This document shows positions 23,887 through 32,948 of a DNA stretch of 64,000 nt, piece after piece. This DNA comes from an uncultured Eubacteriales bacterium (lineage in GTDB: Bacteria; Bacillota; Clostridia; Oscillospirales; Oscillospiraceae), in the NCBI GenBank assembly GCA_900319695.1, contig ONPN01000001.1:1-64000 (forward strand), given 5' to 3'. Numbering within the stretch: the stretch's first letter is position 1; each line of letters starts with the position of its first letter. Under the pieces are notes generated by a model. That model ran no database searches and was not told the origin of the DNA. It saw nothing but the letters and a program-made list of their open reading frames with translations. Made by a program: the position numbers and the translations under genes.

Positions 23887-25986
23887 CTATTTGATTCTCA
23901 GGCTGTTGCCGAGCAGGAGCAGACAGCACGCAGCGCTCGCGATCACAGCGGCGAGAGGCGAGAAAACGCCCAGCGCGCCGAAGAGCGCGATGACCGCGTT
24001 TGTGCCGAAGCCCACCCCGAGATTGACCAGAGCAGCGCGGTATACCTGGCGGGAGATGGCGAGCGTCTTCGGAATCTTGAAGATGTCCCGGTCCATAACC
24101 AGCACGTCCGCACGAGCGAGCGCCGCGTCAGAGCCCAGCGAGCCCATGGCGATGCCCACGTCCGCCCCGGACATGATCTTGCCGCTGTTCTCTCCCTCTC
24201 CGACAAAGGCGATGGTGGAGCGCTGGCCTTTATTATTCATCAGGTATCCGACCGCCTTTGCCTTCTCCTCCGGCTTAAGCTCCGCGCGGAGCATATCGAA
24301 GTTGAGGCGGGAGGCGATGGGGCGCGCAACCGAGAACACGTCGCCCGTCAGAAGAACCAGTTTTTTGACGCCGCCGACACGCAGGCTCTCCAGCGCGTCG
24401 AAGGCGCGCCGCCTGACCTTGTCGGTGACGAGGATGTATCCGCAGTAGCGCTCGTCCACCGAGACGTGGATCGCGGTGCCGGGCCGCGCGGGGATGTTGT
24501 ATTTGATCCCGTGCTCCTCCAGGAGCGCGGCGTTGCCGACATAGACCTGATGGCTGCCGAGGAAAGCGCTGATGCCCCGCCCGGGGTAATCCCGGATCTT
24601 GACGGCGCGGATGACCCTCTCGTCCAGCTTGCCGGCGGCCTCGCGGATCGCGGCGGCGATGGGATGGCGCGAAAAGCTCTCCGCGGTGGCGGCGATCGTC
24701 AAAAGCTGTCTCTCGCTCATCTTCACGGGGTAGACGTCCGTCACGGCGTAGCGGCCCTCGGTGATCGTGCCGGTCTTGTCGAAGATGACCGTCTCAGCTC
24801 TGGCCATGGCCTCCAGACAGTCCTCACCCTTGGAGAAGACGCCGAGCTTTTCCGCGGTCGACAGCGCCCTGCGGTACAGAAGCGGGATGCCGAAGCACTC
24901 CGTCACGGCGCGTGCCGCGATGAGCAGCACGGCGGCGCGGCGCAGCCATACGATCCAGTTTCCGCGGAAAATCGGAAGGATAACGCCCAGCAGCAGCGCC
25001 AGCGCCAGCGCGGCGCACTGATACCAGAACAGAAAACGCCTGACGGTGTTCTCCTGTTCGGAGGGAAAGTCGGTCGCCGCCGCGGCCAGGCGCGTCAGCT
25101 TACGCACGGTCGACTGCTCGTAAGGTCGCGAGACCCTGATCTTGATGTCGCTCGTCAGGTTGCGGCAGCCGGAGTAGACCTTGTAGCCCGTATTGACCGC
25201 CCAGGGCGAACGCTGGCCGGATACGGCGACGGTGTCAATGGTGGAGATGCCCTCGGTCACGACGCCGTCCAGCGGGATTCTCTCCCCTGCGCGGACAAGC
25301 AGAATGTCCCCGACGCTGACCGCCGCAGGGTCTACGCGCTCAAACCCCACGTCGGTGACAAGCACGGCATGAGTCGGAAGGATCTCCATCACCTTATCCA
25401 GGTTCTCCTGGCTCCTGTCGTGGAGACTCTTTTCCAGGTGTCCCGTAAGAGACGTGAGAACCAGCAGCAGCACCGCCTCCGTATACAGCCCCGTGGCAAA
25501 AAGCAGCAAGGCGGAAAGGCAGGTGAAGAGCGCGTTGTTCAGATAACGTCCGCCGCGGATATTCTCAAAGGCGTCCGCCGCGTGCTCCATGAGGGCAAGC
25601 AGGGCGGGTACGGCCCAGGCTGCCGGGATCATCCAGCCCTCAAGCGGGACAAAGCGCAGCGCGATCAGCAGCAGCGCGGCGAGCAGCGGGAAAAGCCATG
25701 AGAAGCGTCCCATGGAGGGCAGGCGCTGCGGGAGTTTTATGCGGGGCGCGCTCAGCTTCGGGAGCTTGAAGCGAGGCCGCTCGGCAGGCGCCCTCCCTGC
25801 GCCCCGTCGCGCAGGGGCTTCCCTTTTGGTCTCGGGGATTCGCGCTTCCCTTCTGCTCTCAGGGGCCGATGCTTCCCTCTTTCCCCTTGCCGCATGTGCG
25901 GACGCAGTCTGCCCGGAAGCACGGTTTGCTCTGTTCAATATGAAATTCAGCTCGTGCTTTGGTTTCGGCGCGAGATGCTTTCCCAT
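23887..25986 (-). CDS. P1B-like P-type ATPase with degenerate catalytic motifs
   Basis: The 699-residue protein has a basic, low-complexity N-terminus (1-95, repeats such as REASAPESRREA), about six to eight membrane helices, an actuator domain and the phosphorylation and nucleotide domains. DKTGT (Asp403), HP (His441-Pro442, typical of P1B metal pumps) and LLTGD (547-549) are present. However, the actuator TGE is SGQ at 256-258, the hinge GDGxND reads GEGENS at 596-601, and the membrane CPC/CPx site reads CFGIP at 364-368. No N-terminal metal-binding domain is seen. Transport and normal dephosphorylation may be lost or altered. A HAD phosphatase gene follows at 12 bp. The frame is intact and the DNA looks like its neighbours, so it is not an obvious pseudogene. 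Confidence 0.85.
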   Translation of the reverse strand: MGKHLAPKPKHELNFILNRANRASGQTASAHAARGKREASAPESRREARIPETKREAPARRGAGRAPAERPRFKLPKLSAPRIKLPQRLPSMGRFSWLFPLLAALLLIALRFVPLEGWMIPAAWAVPALLALMEHAADAFENIRGGRYLNNALFTCLSALLLFATGLYTEAVLLLVLTSLTGHLEKSLHDRSQENLDKVMEILPTHAVLVTDVGFERVDPAAVSVGDILLVRAGERIPLDGVVTEGISTIDTVAVSGQRSPWAVNTGYKVYSGCRNLTSDIKIRVSRPYEQSTVRKLTRLAAAATDFPSEQENTVRRFLFWYQCAALALALLLGVILPIFRGNWIVWLRRAAVLLIAARAVTECFGIPLLYRRALSTAEKLGVFSKGEDCLEAMARAETVIFDKTGTITEGRYAVTDVYPVKMSERQLLTIAATAESFSRHPIAAAIREAAGKLDERVIRAVKIRDYPGRGISAFLGSHQVYVGNAALLEEHGIKYNIPARPGTAIHVSVDERYCGYILVTDKVRRRAFDALESLRVGGVKKLVLLTGDVFSVARPIASRLNFDMLRAELKPEEKAKAVGYLMNNKGQRSTIAFVGEGENSGKIMSGADVGIAMGSLGSDAALARADVLVMDRDIFKIPKTLAISRQVYRAALVNLGVGFGTNAVIALFGALGVFSPLAAVIASAACCLLLLGNSLRIK

Positions 25987-26032
25987 ACAGTATCACCTTA
26001 AGACGTTTTCGGGCAGTTTCCTACATTTTGTT

Positions 26033-26062
26033 ATATTACAACTTTTTACACCTTTCTGTCAA
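26033..26062 (-). promoter_or_regulatory. Promoter of the P-type ATPase/HAD operon
   Basis: Consensus TTGACA (26062-26057), an 18-bp spacer and TAATAT (26038-26033) lie on the minus strand about 45 bp before the ATPase ATG. It looks vegetative rather than sporulation-specific. Confidence 0.6.
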
Positions 26063-26197
26063 CAAACAAACATTGGATGATGCATAAATAATGATCATTT
26101 TTCTGCCGCTTTCCTGAACGCCAGTTCTTTTCGGACTGATGATCCGATCGTTCACAGCGCAAAACCGAAAATCGGCATATAAACGCAGAGCAAATTG

Positions 26198-26241
26198 AGC
26201 AAAATAAAGAAATGCGGAGCAGTCCGAAAACTGTTCCGCAT
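26198..26241 (-). terminator. Terminator of the spore protein gene
   Basis: A 12-bp stem (ATGCGGAACAGT / ACTGCTCCGCAT with one G-U pair) at 26241-26212 is followed on the minus strand by TTCTTTATTTTG. Confidence 0.8.
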
Positions 26242-26259
26242 CCCGTTATGAGGCTGTGT

Positions 26260-26460
26260 TTACTTCATGCCGTTCTCGTAGGCTTCGATCATCTTTTTGA
26301 CCATCTGACCGCCGACGGAACCAGCCTGACGGCTGGTGAGCTCGCCGTTGTAACCGTTCTTCAGGTTGACGCCGACCTCAGCCGCGGCTTCCATTTTGAA
26401 CTTATCCATGGCCTCGCGCGCGGCGGGGTTGACAAGATGATTGCTGTTGTTGGTAGACAT
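26260..26460 (-). CDS. Alpha/beta-type small acid-soluble spore protein
   Basis: The 66-residue protein carries both family signatures: KFKMEAAAEVGV with the conserved Glu of the GPR protease cleavage site, and NGYNGELTSRQAGSVGGQMVKKMIE. SASPs coat and protect forespore DNA and are degraded at germination. AAAGGAGATGG precedes the ATG. A sigma-G-like promoter and a dedicated terminator make it a single-gene unit. Confidence 0.97.
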   Translation of the reverse strand: MSTNNSNHLVNPAAREAMDKFKMEAAAEVGVNLKNGYNGELTSRQAGSVGGQMVKKMIEAYENGMK

Positions 26461-26505
26461 GCTGCCATCTCCTTTTCATCGTTTTGGGACTCGTTCGCCC
26501 GACCT

Positions 26506-26534
26506 TATCATGTGCCGCAGCGAGCGCGATATGC
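26506..26534 (-). promoter_or_regulatory. Sigma-G-like forespore promoter
   Basis: On the minus strand GCATA (26534-26530), 17 bp and CATGATA (26512-26506) fit the forespore sigma-G pattern (GhATR, 17-18 bp, CATnhTA), about 45 bp before the spore protein ATG. No sigma-A promoter competes there. Confidence 0.7.
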
Positions 26535-26653
26535 TTTGAAGTATTTGACAGTTTGAAATGAATGCTGATATAGATTTGTCTCTCTCGCGCAGTCTTTTGA
26601 ACTTGCCGAGGACAGAATACCCCGTCCCTTTTGCTCTTTTCGCACGCCGTTTC

Positions 26654-26681
26654 TTGACTTTTTGAGCCCTCATGTTATACT
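26654..26681 (+). promoter_or_regulatory. Promoter of the guaB-purine gene set
   Basis: TTGACT (26654-26659), a 16-bp spacer and TATACT (26676-26681) precede the GGAGG and ATG of the 26708 gene. No purine riboswitch or PurR box was seen in the 20-base leader. Confidence 0.7.
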
Positions 26682-26707
26682 GATGAAAAAAATGGAGGTA
26701 CACCACA

Positions 26708-27091
26708 ATGACCATTGAAGAACGCGCCGAACAGGGGGCCGTTTACAAGCGCTCCTGCAACTGCTGCATCGCCGTGCTGCTGGCGCTGGCGGACCAGACA
26801 GGCATGAGCCCGGATGAGCTTGCCAAGCTCGGCTCTCTCTTCGGCTCCGGCATGGGCAACATGGAGGGGACCTGCGGCGCGCTTGTCGGCGCGGGGCTCG
26901 CGGGCGGTCTGCGTCTTGAGGGCGGCAACGGAAAAATCGCGAGACAGCTCAACGACAACTTCCGCACCCGCTGCGGAGCCATACTCTGCAAGGATCTCAA
27001 GGGCCGCGACACGGGCACGGTGCTCTGCTCCTGCGAGGACTGCGTGCGCAACGCCGTCCGCGCCTACGGGGATGTCATCGGACTCAAGTAA
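26708..27091 (+). CDS. C_GCAxxG_C_C family probable redox protein
   Basis: This 127-residue protein has the cysteine pattern of the C_GCAxxG_C_C family: SCNCCIAVLLAL near residue 20, GTCGALVGAGLAGG near 59, CGAILC near 90 and CSCEDCVRNA near 109. Members are small, probably metal- or redox-active proteins of unknown function, frequent in anaerobes. It is the first gene of the plus-strand run that continues with guaB, 27 bp later, and has its own promoter. Confidence 0.8.
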   Translation: MTIEERAEQGAVYKRSCNCCIAVLLALADQTGMSPDELAKLGSLFGSGMGNMEGTCGALVGAGLAGGLRLEGGNGKIARQLNDNFRTRCGAILCKDLKGRDTGTVLCSCEDCVRNAVRAYGDVIGLK

Positions 27092-27118
27092 TTTTTATAA
27101 TTTGAAAGGAATACGACC

Positions 27119-28627
27119 ATGGCCAGAATCATCAACGAACCCTGCCATACCTTTAACGAGTACCTGCTGATCCCCGGCTATACGCCCATCACCTGCCGCT
27201 CCGAGAAGGTCTCCCTCAAGACGCCGCTTGTGAAGTTCCGCAAGGGACAGGAGGAGAGCGCGATCACCATGAACATCCCCATGGTCTCCGCCATCATGCA
27301 GTCCGTCTCCGGTGACCGCATGGCTGTGGCTCTCGCCACCGAGGGCGGCGTCAGCTTCATCTACGGCTCCCAGAGCGTGGAGGACGAGGCCGCCATGGTC
27401 AAGCGCGCCAAGAGCTACAAGGCGGGCTTTGTGCGCAGCGACTCAAACCTCGGCCCCGGCAGCTGCCTGCGTGACGTGCTGGCGCTCAAGGAGAAGACCG
27501 GCCACTCCACCATCGCCGTCACCGAGGACGGCACCGCCGAGGGCAAGCTCGTCGGCGTGGTGACGAGCCGCGACTACCGCGTCAGCCGCATGGACCCGAG
27601 CACGCCGGTCGTGAGCTTTATGACGCCCTTTGAAAAGCTGATCTGGGCCAAGGAGGGCACCACGCTCAAGGAGGCCAACGACATCATCTGGGAGCACAAG
27701 CTCAACTCCCTGCCCATCATCGACGACGACGGCCGCCTGTGCTACTTCGTCTTCCGCAAGGACTACGAGAGCCACAAGCAGAACCCGAACGAGCTGCTGG
27801 ACGCCCACAAGCGCTATGTGGTCGGCGCGGGCATCAACACCCGAGACTATGAGACCCGCGTCCCCGCCCTGCTCGAGGCCGGGGCAGACGTGCTGTGCAT
27901 CGACTCCTCCGAGGGTCACACCGACTGGCAGCGCTTCACCCTCGGGTGGATCCGCGAGCACTACGGCGATACCGTCAAGGTCGGCGCGGGCAACGTCGTG
28001 GACGCGGCGGGCTTCCGCTTCCTCGCCGACTGCGGGGCCGACTTTGTGAAGGTCGGCATCGGGGGCGGCTCCATCTGCATCACGCGCGAGACAAAGGGCA
28101 TCGGCCGCGGACAGGCCACCGCCCTCATTGAGGTCTGCGCCGAGAGAGATAAATATTTTGAGGAGACGGGCGTCTATATCCCGGTCTGCTCCGACGGCGG
28201 CATCGTCTTCGACCACCACATCACCCTGGCCCTCGCCATGGGCGCGGACTTCGTGATGCTGGGACGCTACTTTGCCCGCTTTGACGAGAGCCCCACCAAC
28301 AAGGTCAACATCGGCGGCACCTACTACAAGGAATACTGGGGCGAGGGCTCGGCCCGCGCGCGCAACTGGCAACGCTACGACATGGGCGGCGACAAGAAGC
28401 TCAGCTTTGAGGAGGGCGTGGACTCCTACGTCCCCTATGCGGGCTCGCTCAAGGATAACGTCGCTCTCACGCTCAGCAAGGTGCGCCACGCCATGTGCAA
28501 CTGCGGCGCCATGAGCATTCCGGAGCTTCAGGAGAAGGCCGTGCTGACGCTGGTCTCCCCGACCTCCATTGTCGAGGGCGGCGCGCACGACGTCATCCAG
28601 AAGGACACCTCGCCGGCGATCAAGTAA
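27119..28627 (+). CDS. guaB: IMP dehydrogenase
   Basis: The 502-residue enzyme oxidises IMP to XMP with NAD, the committed step to guanine nucleotides. The catalytic Cys is in [12 protein letters not shown] at about residue 320, with the IMP site [22 protein letters not shown] just after. Two CBS modules lie at about 95-220 ([30 protein letters not shown]). The flap region has [15 protein letters not shown]. It resembles a divergent GuaB form found in Clostridia. It is followed by IMP-producing enzymes, consistent with direct use of their product. Confidence 0.95.
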   Translation: MARIINEPCHTFNEYLLIPGYTPITCRSEKVSLKTPLVKFRKGQEESAITMNIPMVSAIMQSVSGDRMAVALATEGGVSFIYGSQSVEDEAAMVKRAKSYKAGFVRSDSNLGPGSCLRDVLALKEKTGHSTIAVTEDGTAEGKLVGVVTSRDYRVSRMDPSTPVVSFMTPFEKLIWAKEGTTLKEANDIIWEHKLNSLPIIDDDGRLCYFVFRKDYESHKQNPNELLDAHKRYVVGAGINTRDYETRVPALLEAGADVLCIDSSEGHTDWQRFTLGWIREHYGDTVKVGAGNVVDAAGFRFLADCGADFVKVGIGGGSICITRETKGIGRGQATALIEVCAERDKYFEETGVYIPVCSDGGIVFDHHITLALAMGADFVMLGRYFARFDESPTNKVNIGGTYYKEYWGEGSARARNWQRYDMGGDKKLSFEEGVDSYVPYAGSLKDNVALTLSKVRHAMCNCGAMSIPELQEKAVLTLVSPTSIVEGGAHDVIQKDTSPAIK

Positions 28628-28651
28628 TCCATTGAGAAGGGAGCGCAGCGT

Positions 28652-29284
28652 ATGACGGATTTTCTGGCTTTTCTGAGGAGCAACCCCTATCCCGGGCGTG
28701 GCATCGCCGTGGGCAGGGATCGCGTCTACTACTTCATTATGGGCCGCAGTGAGAACAGCCGCAACCGTATCTTTTCCCTGACCGACGACGGTATCCGCAC
28801 CGAGGCGCATGACCCCGCGAAGCTGCGCGACCCGAGTCTCATCATCTACCACCCCGTGCGCAGCATGGGCGACAGGCTCATCGTCACAAACGGCGATCAG
28901 ACCGACACCATCCGCGACATGGGCGACTTCCGCAAGGCCCTTGCGACGCGGGAGTACGAGCCGGACGAGCCCAATTATACGCCGCGCATCTCCGCCATCC
29001 TGAACGCCGACGGCAGCTTTTCCCTCTCCGTTCTCAAGCGTGTGGACGGGCGCTGCCTGCGCTGCTTCTACGACTATGAGGGCTGCGATGAGGGCAGGGG
29101 CTATTTCATCAGCACCTATGAGGGGGACGGCTCTCCCCTGCCGAGCTTTTCGGGCGAGCCGCTTCCCATCGACATGCCGGAGCCAGAGGCTGTCTGGGAG
29201 GCTTTGAACCAAGACAACAAGGTCTCGCTGTACGCGAATGTACACGGGCAGGTCAAGCTCTTCAATAAAAATCTGGGGGACTGA
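28652..29284 (+). CDS. IMP cyclohydrolase, PurO-like
   Basis: The 210-residue protein matches the archaeal PurO-type IMP cyclohydrolase family (PF07826). The signature is NPYPGRGIAVG at 10-20, with the central blocks IIYHPVRSMGDRLIVTNGDQTDTI and PNYTPRISAILNADG. It closes FAICAR to IMP, the last step of de novo purine synthesis. It replaces the cyclohydrolase half of bifunctional PurH, which is absent from the next gene. It starts 24 bp after guaB and ends 3 bp before the transformylase gene. Confidence 0.88.
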   Translation: MTDFLAFLRSNPYPGRGIAVGRDRVYYFIMGRSENSRNRIFSLTDDGIRTEAHDPAKLRDPSLIIYHPVRSMGDRLIVTNGDQTDTIRDMGDFRKALATREYEPDEPNYTPRISAILNADGSFSLSVLKRVDGRCLRCFYDYEGCDEGRGYFISTYEGDGSPLPSFSGEPLPIDMPEPEAVWEALNQDNKVSLYANVHGQVKLFNKNLGD

Positions 29285-29287
29285 GCG

Positions 29288-30466
29288 ATGACAGAATTTG
29301 AACTGAAATACGGCTGCAATCCCAATCAGAAGCCCGCGCGCATTTTTATGAGGGACGGCGCGGAGCTGCCGGTCACGGTGCTGAACGGCCGCCCCGGCTA
29401 CATCAACTTTCTCGACGCGCTCAACTCCTGGCAGCTTGTCAGGGAGCTCAAGGAGGCCACCGGGCTTCCCTCCGCCGCGTCCTTCAAGCACGTCTCCCCC
29501 GCCGGGGCCGCCGTCGGCCTGCCGCTGAGCGAGACGGATCGGCGCATCTATTTCGTGGCCGAGGGGGCGGAGCTGTCCCCCATCGCCTGCGCCTATATCC
29601 GCGCGCGCGGGGCTGACCGCCTATGCTCCTACGGCGACTGGGCCGCGCTGAGCGAGGTCTGCGACGCCGCGACCGCCGCCTATCTCAAGGACGAGGTCTC
29701 CGACGGCGTGATCGCCCCGGGCTATACCGAGGAAGCGCTCGCCATCCTCAAGACCAAGAAGAAGGGCAATTACAACGTCGTGCAGATTGACCCCGCCTAT
29801 GTCCCCGCCGTTCAGGAGCGCAAGGACGTCTTCGGCGTGACCTTCGAGCAGGGACGCAACAACTTCAAAATCGACGAGAGTCTTCTGCAAAACATCGTCA
29901 CCGAGAATAAGGAACTGCCCGAGCAGGCGAAGATCGACATGATCGTTGCCCTCATCACGCTCAAATATACCCAGTCCAACTCCGTCTGCTACGTCAAGGA
30001 CGGGCAGGCCATCGGCGTGGGCGCGGGCCAGCAGAGCCGCATCCACTGCACGCGCCTGGCCGGGCAGAAGGCCGACAACTGGTTTTTGCGCCAGCATCCG
30101 AAGGTGCTTGGCCTCCGGTTTGTGGACGGCATCCGCAGGCCCGACCGCGACAACGCCATCGACGTCTACACCTCCGACGAGTATGAGGACGTGCTGCGCG
30201 AGGGCGAGTGGCAGCGGCTCTTCAAGGTCAGGCCCGAGCCGCTGACGGCCGAGGAGAAGAAAGCCTGGATTGCCACCCAGAGCGGCGTGACCTGCGGCTC
30301 CGACGCCTTCTTCCCCTTCGGTGACAATGTGGAACGCGCCCGCAAGTCCGGCGTGCAGTACATTGCGGAGCCGGGCGGGTCTATCCGGGACGACCATGTG
30401 ATCGAGACGGCGAACCGCTATGGCATGGTCATGGCCTTCACCGGCATGAGGCTGTTCCACCACTAA
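29288..30466 (+). CDS. purH: AICAR transformylase, stand-alone
   Basis: The 392-residue protein corresponds to the C-terminal formyltransferase half of PurH. It has KYGCNPNQKPA at the start, SAASFKHVSPAGAAVG with the catalytic Lys-His, and then QSNSVCYVKDGQAIGVGAGQQSR and SDAFFPFGDNVERA near the end. The N-terminal IMP cyclohydrolase domain (about 200 residues in usual PurH) is missing, because the neighbouring PurO-like gene supplies that activity. The enzyme transfers a formyl group from 10-formyl-THF to AICAR, and the next gene makes that cofactor. Confidence 0.93.
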   Translation: MTEFELKYGCNPNQKPARIFMRDGAELPVTVLNGRPGYINFLDALNSWQLVRELKEATGLPSAASFKHVSPAGAAVGLPLSETDRRIYFVAEGAELSPIACAYIRARGADRLCSYGDWAALSEVCDAATAAYLKDEVSDGVIAPGYTEEALAILKTKKKGNYNVVQIDPAYVPAVQERKDVFGVTFEQGRNNFKIDESLLQNIVTENKELPEQAKIDMIVALITLKYTQSNSVCYVKDGQAIGVGAGQQSRIHCTRLAGQKADNWFLRQHPKVLGLRFVDGIRRPDRDNAIDVYTSDEYEDVLREGEWQRLFKVRPEPLTAEEKKAWIATQSGVTCGSDAFFPFGDNVERARKSGVQYIAEPGGSIRDDHVIETANRYGMVMAFTGMRLFHH

Positions 30467-30489
30467 TTATGTAAACCGGAGGTCCTTTC

Positions 30490-32166
30490 ATGGCATATAA
30501 ATCCGACATTGAGATCGCCCAGGCGTGTGAGCTGCGCCCCATTCAGGAGATCGCCGCGCGCGCGCATATTGACGAGCGGTATCTGGAGCAGTACGGGCGC
30601 TGGAAGGCGAAGGTCGACCCCGCCCTCCTGCGCGAGACCGACAGAGAAAACGGCAGGCTGGTCCTCGTGACGGCCATCACCCCCACCCCGGCGGGCGAGG
30701 GCAAGACCACCACGACCATCGGGCTCGCCGACGGGCTCAGGCGCATCGGCAAGGACGTGACCGTCGCCCTGCGCGAGCCGTCCCTCGGCCCCGTCTTCGG
30801 CATAAAAGGGGGCGCTGCCGGCGGCGGCTACGCCCAGGTCGTGCCGATGGAGGACATCAATCTCCACTTCACCGGCGACTTTCACGCCATCGGCGCGGCC
30901 AACAATCTGCTGGCCGCCATGCTGGACAACCACATTCAGCAGGGCAACAGCCTGCACATCGACCCGCGGCGCATCACCTGGAAGCGCTGCGTGGACATGA
31001 ACGACAGGCAGCTGCGCTTTGTGGTGGACGGTCTCGGCGGCAAGGCCAACGGCACCCCGCGCGAGGACGGCTTTGACATCACGGTGGCAAGCGAGATCAT
31101 GGCGGTGTTCTGCCTCGCCTCCTCCATCACCGATCTCAAGGAGCGTCTCGGCCGCATCATCGTGGGCTACAGCTATGAGGGCAAGCCCGTCACCGCCGCC
31201 GATCTCAAGGCTGTCGGGGCGATGGCCGCTCTCCTGAAGGACGCGCTCAAGCCCAACCTCGTCCAGACGCTCGAGGGCACGCCCGCCTTTGTCCACGGCG
31301 GCCCCTTCGCCAACATCGCCCACGGCTGCAACTCCGTGATGGCGACACGCATGGCGCTCAAGCTCGGCGACTACACGGTCACGGAGGCCGGCTTCGGAGC
31401 GGACCTCGGCGCGGAGAAATTCCTCGACATCAAGTGCCGTATGGCGGGGCTCACGCCGGACGCGGTGGTTATCGTCGCCACCGTGCGCGCGCTCAAAATG
31501 CACGGCGGCCTGCCCAAGAACGCCCTCGGCACGGAGGATCTCGCCGCGCTCGAGAAGGGCGTGCCGAACCTGCTGCGCCATGTGTCCAACATCCGCAGCG
31601 TCTACGGCCTGCCCTGCGTGGTGGCGGTCAACCGCTTCCCCACCGACACGGACGCGGAGATCGACTTCATCATCAAAAAATGCCGTGAGCTCGGCGTCAA
31701 CACCGTGCTCTCCACGGTCTGGGCCGAGGGCGGCAAGGGCGGCGAGGCGCTTGCACGCGAGGTCGTGCGCCTGTGCGAGGAGGAGAAGGGCGACTTCCGC
31801 TTCTCCTATGAGCTGGGCGGCAGCATCACGGAGAAGATCGAGGCCGTGGTCACGCGCGTCTACGGCGGCAAGGGCGTCAGCGTCCTGCCCGCCGCGCAGA
31901 AGCAGATTGACGAGCTGACGGCCCTGGGCTATGACAGGCTCCCCGTCTGCATCGCCAAGACGCAGTACAGCTTCACCGACGACCCGACAAAGCTCGGCGC
32001 GCCCGAGGACTTCACCGTCACGGTGAAGAACGTCAAGGTCTCCGCCGGTGCGGGCTTCATCGTGGTCCTGACCGGCGACATCATGACCATGCCGGGGCTG
32101 CCAAAGGTCCCCGCCGCCGAGAAGATCGACGTCGACGAAAACGGCGTCATCAGCGGGCTGTTTTGA
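30490..32166 (+). CDS. fhs: Formate-tetrahydrofolate ligase
   Basis: The 558-residue ATP-dependent enzyme makes 10-formyl-THF from formate and THF. The nucleotide motif is [20 protein letters not shown] near residue 58, followed by [23 protein letters not shown]. Other landmarks are [19 protein letters not shown] and the C-terminal [19 protein letters not shown]. The length is standard. In this set it feeds the adjacent AICAR transformylase, and elsewhere it serves one-carbon and acetogen-type metabolism. A strong terminator ends the operon. Confidence 0.97.
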   Translation: MAYKSDIEIAQACELRPIQEIAARAHIDERYLEQYGRWKAKVDPALLRETDRENGRLVLVTAITPTPAGEGKTTTTIGLADGLRRIGKDVTVALREPSLGPVFGIKGGAAGGGYAQVVPMEDINLHFTGDFHAIGAANNLLAAMLDNHIQQGNSLHIDPRRITWKRCVDMNDRQLRFVVDGLGGKANGTPREDGFDITVASEIMAVFCLASSITDLKERLGRIIVGYSYEGKPVTAADLKAVGAMAALLKDALKPNLVQTLEGTPAFVHGGPFANIAHGCNSVMATRMALKLGDYTVTEAGFGADLGAEKFLDIKCRMAGLTPDAVVIVATVRALKMHGGLPKNALGTEDLAALEKGVPNLLRHVSNIRSVYGLPCVVAVNRFPTDTDAEIDFIIKKCRELGVNTVLSTVWAEGGKGGEALAREVVRLCEEEKGDFRFSYELGGSITEKIEAVVTRVYGGKGVSVLPAAQKQIDELTALGYDRLPVCIAKTQYSFTDDPTKLGAPEDFTVTVKNVKVSAGAGFIVVLTGDIMTMPGLPKVPAAEKIDVDENGVISGLF

Positions 32167-32180
32167 GAATTGAGAATACT

Positions 32181-32240
32181 AAATAAACAAATGTCAGAGG
32201 CTGACGGAGCATCCCATCAGCCTCTGGCATTTGTTTATTT
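32181..32240 (+). terminator. Strong bidirectional terminator after fhs
   Basis: A 24-bp near-perfect stem, beginning AAATAAACAAATGTCAGAGG and ending in the matching TTTGTTTATTT, has a 12-base loop. A/T flanks on both sides suit termination in both directions. The remaining 32241-32392 shows no gene or clear signal. Confidence 0.85.
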
Positions 32241-32392
32241 CTTCATAAAATTTCAGCCTAAAACACAGAAAACACGTCTCATGCAAGAACCTCTGCGCGC
32301 CTTATGGCGCTATTAAGAGTTGAAAGATTCCCATGATCTTCCCGTACACGTGATGCCACAGGGGGGGCGATTTTAACCCGCGATATTTCCAA

Positions 32393-32947
32393 TCATTCCG
32401 CTTCCCAGGGCAGGTCGACGAAGGTCGGCGCGTGGCCCATGGCGGGGATGATTTTTTCCAGCAGATCCGAGGTGCTGACGCGCAGGGACGAGCTGTTGAG
32501 ACAGGGGTGCATACCGATGGCCTCCTGCTTTAAAAGATCGCGGTCGATGAGCAGGCGCGCCCTGTTCTCTCTGTCGTTCATCAGGCCCAGCACGCTGACC
32601 GAGCCGGGGGTGATGTCCAGCACGTCCAGCATCTGTTCGGGCGTGGCGAAGGACAGGCGGGCCGAGCCGATCTGCTTTGACAGCAGCTTTGTCTTGAAGG
32701 GCTTGTCCCCCGGCATGAGCAGCAGCCAAAGCTCGGTCATCTGGCGGTTTGTGAGAAAGAGGTTCTTGCAGATCTCGCAGCCCAGGAGCTTTTCGATCTC
32801 ATGGCAGGCCTCAATGGTGTCTGCATGGTCGTGGTCGACACGGGTATAGGAGACGCCGAGACTGTCCAGCAGCGCATAGCAGCGCTCCTCCTTGTCGGCG
32901 CGCCTGTCCGCGGGTCTGCCGGTGTAGACGGTGGGGTCAATGTACAT
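32393..32947 (-). CDS. Ala-tRNA(Pro) editing domain protein (YbaK/ProX family)
   Basis: The 184-residue protein is a free-standing editing domain of the ProXp/PrdX type. It has the motif KNLFLTNRQMTELWLLLMPGD with the family's conserved Lys near residue 61, then FATPEQMLDVLDITPGSVSVLGLMND, and the C-terminal HPCLNSSSLRVS. Such proteins hydrolyse alanine mischarged on tRNA-Pro. It begins 1 bp after the DegT-like gene stop, at the downstream end of a long minus-strand run, which gives no clear link to its job. Confidence 0.9.
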   Translation of the reverse strand: MYIDPTVYTGRPADRRADKEERCYALLDSLGVSYTRVDHDHADTIEACHEIEKLLGCEICKNLFLTNRQMTELWLLLMPGDKPFKTKLLSKQIGSARLSFATPEQMLDVLDITPGSVSVLGLMNDRENRARLLIDRDLLKQEAIGMHPCLNSSSLRVSTSDLLEKIIPAMGHAPTFVDLPWEAE

Positions 32948-32948
32948 G

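Noticed and set aside
23338-25701. A 787-codon open frame antisense to the P-type ATPase and HAD genes
   Set aside because: It mirrors the coding strand and shows no domain. The ATPase motifs lie on the minus strand.
27443-29491. A 682-codon open frame antisense to guaB and the PurO-like gene
   Set aside because: It is explained by GC codon bias, with no recognisable protein and no Shine-Dalgarno sequence.
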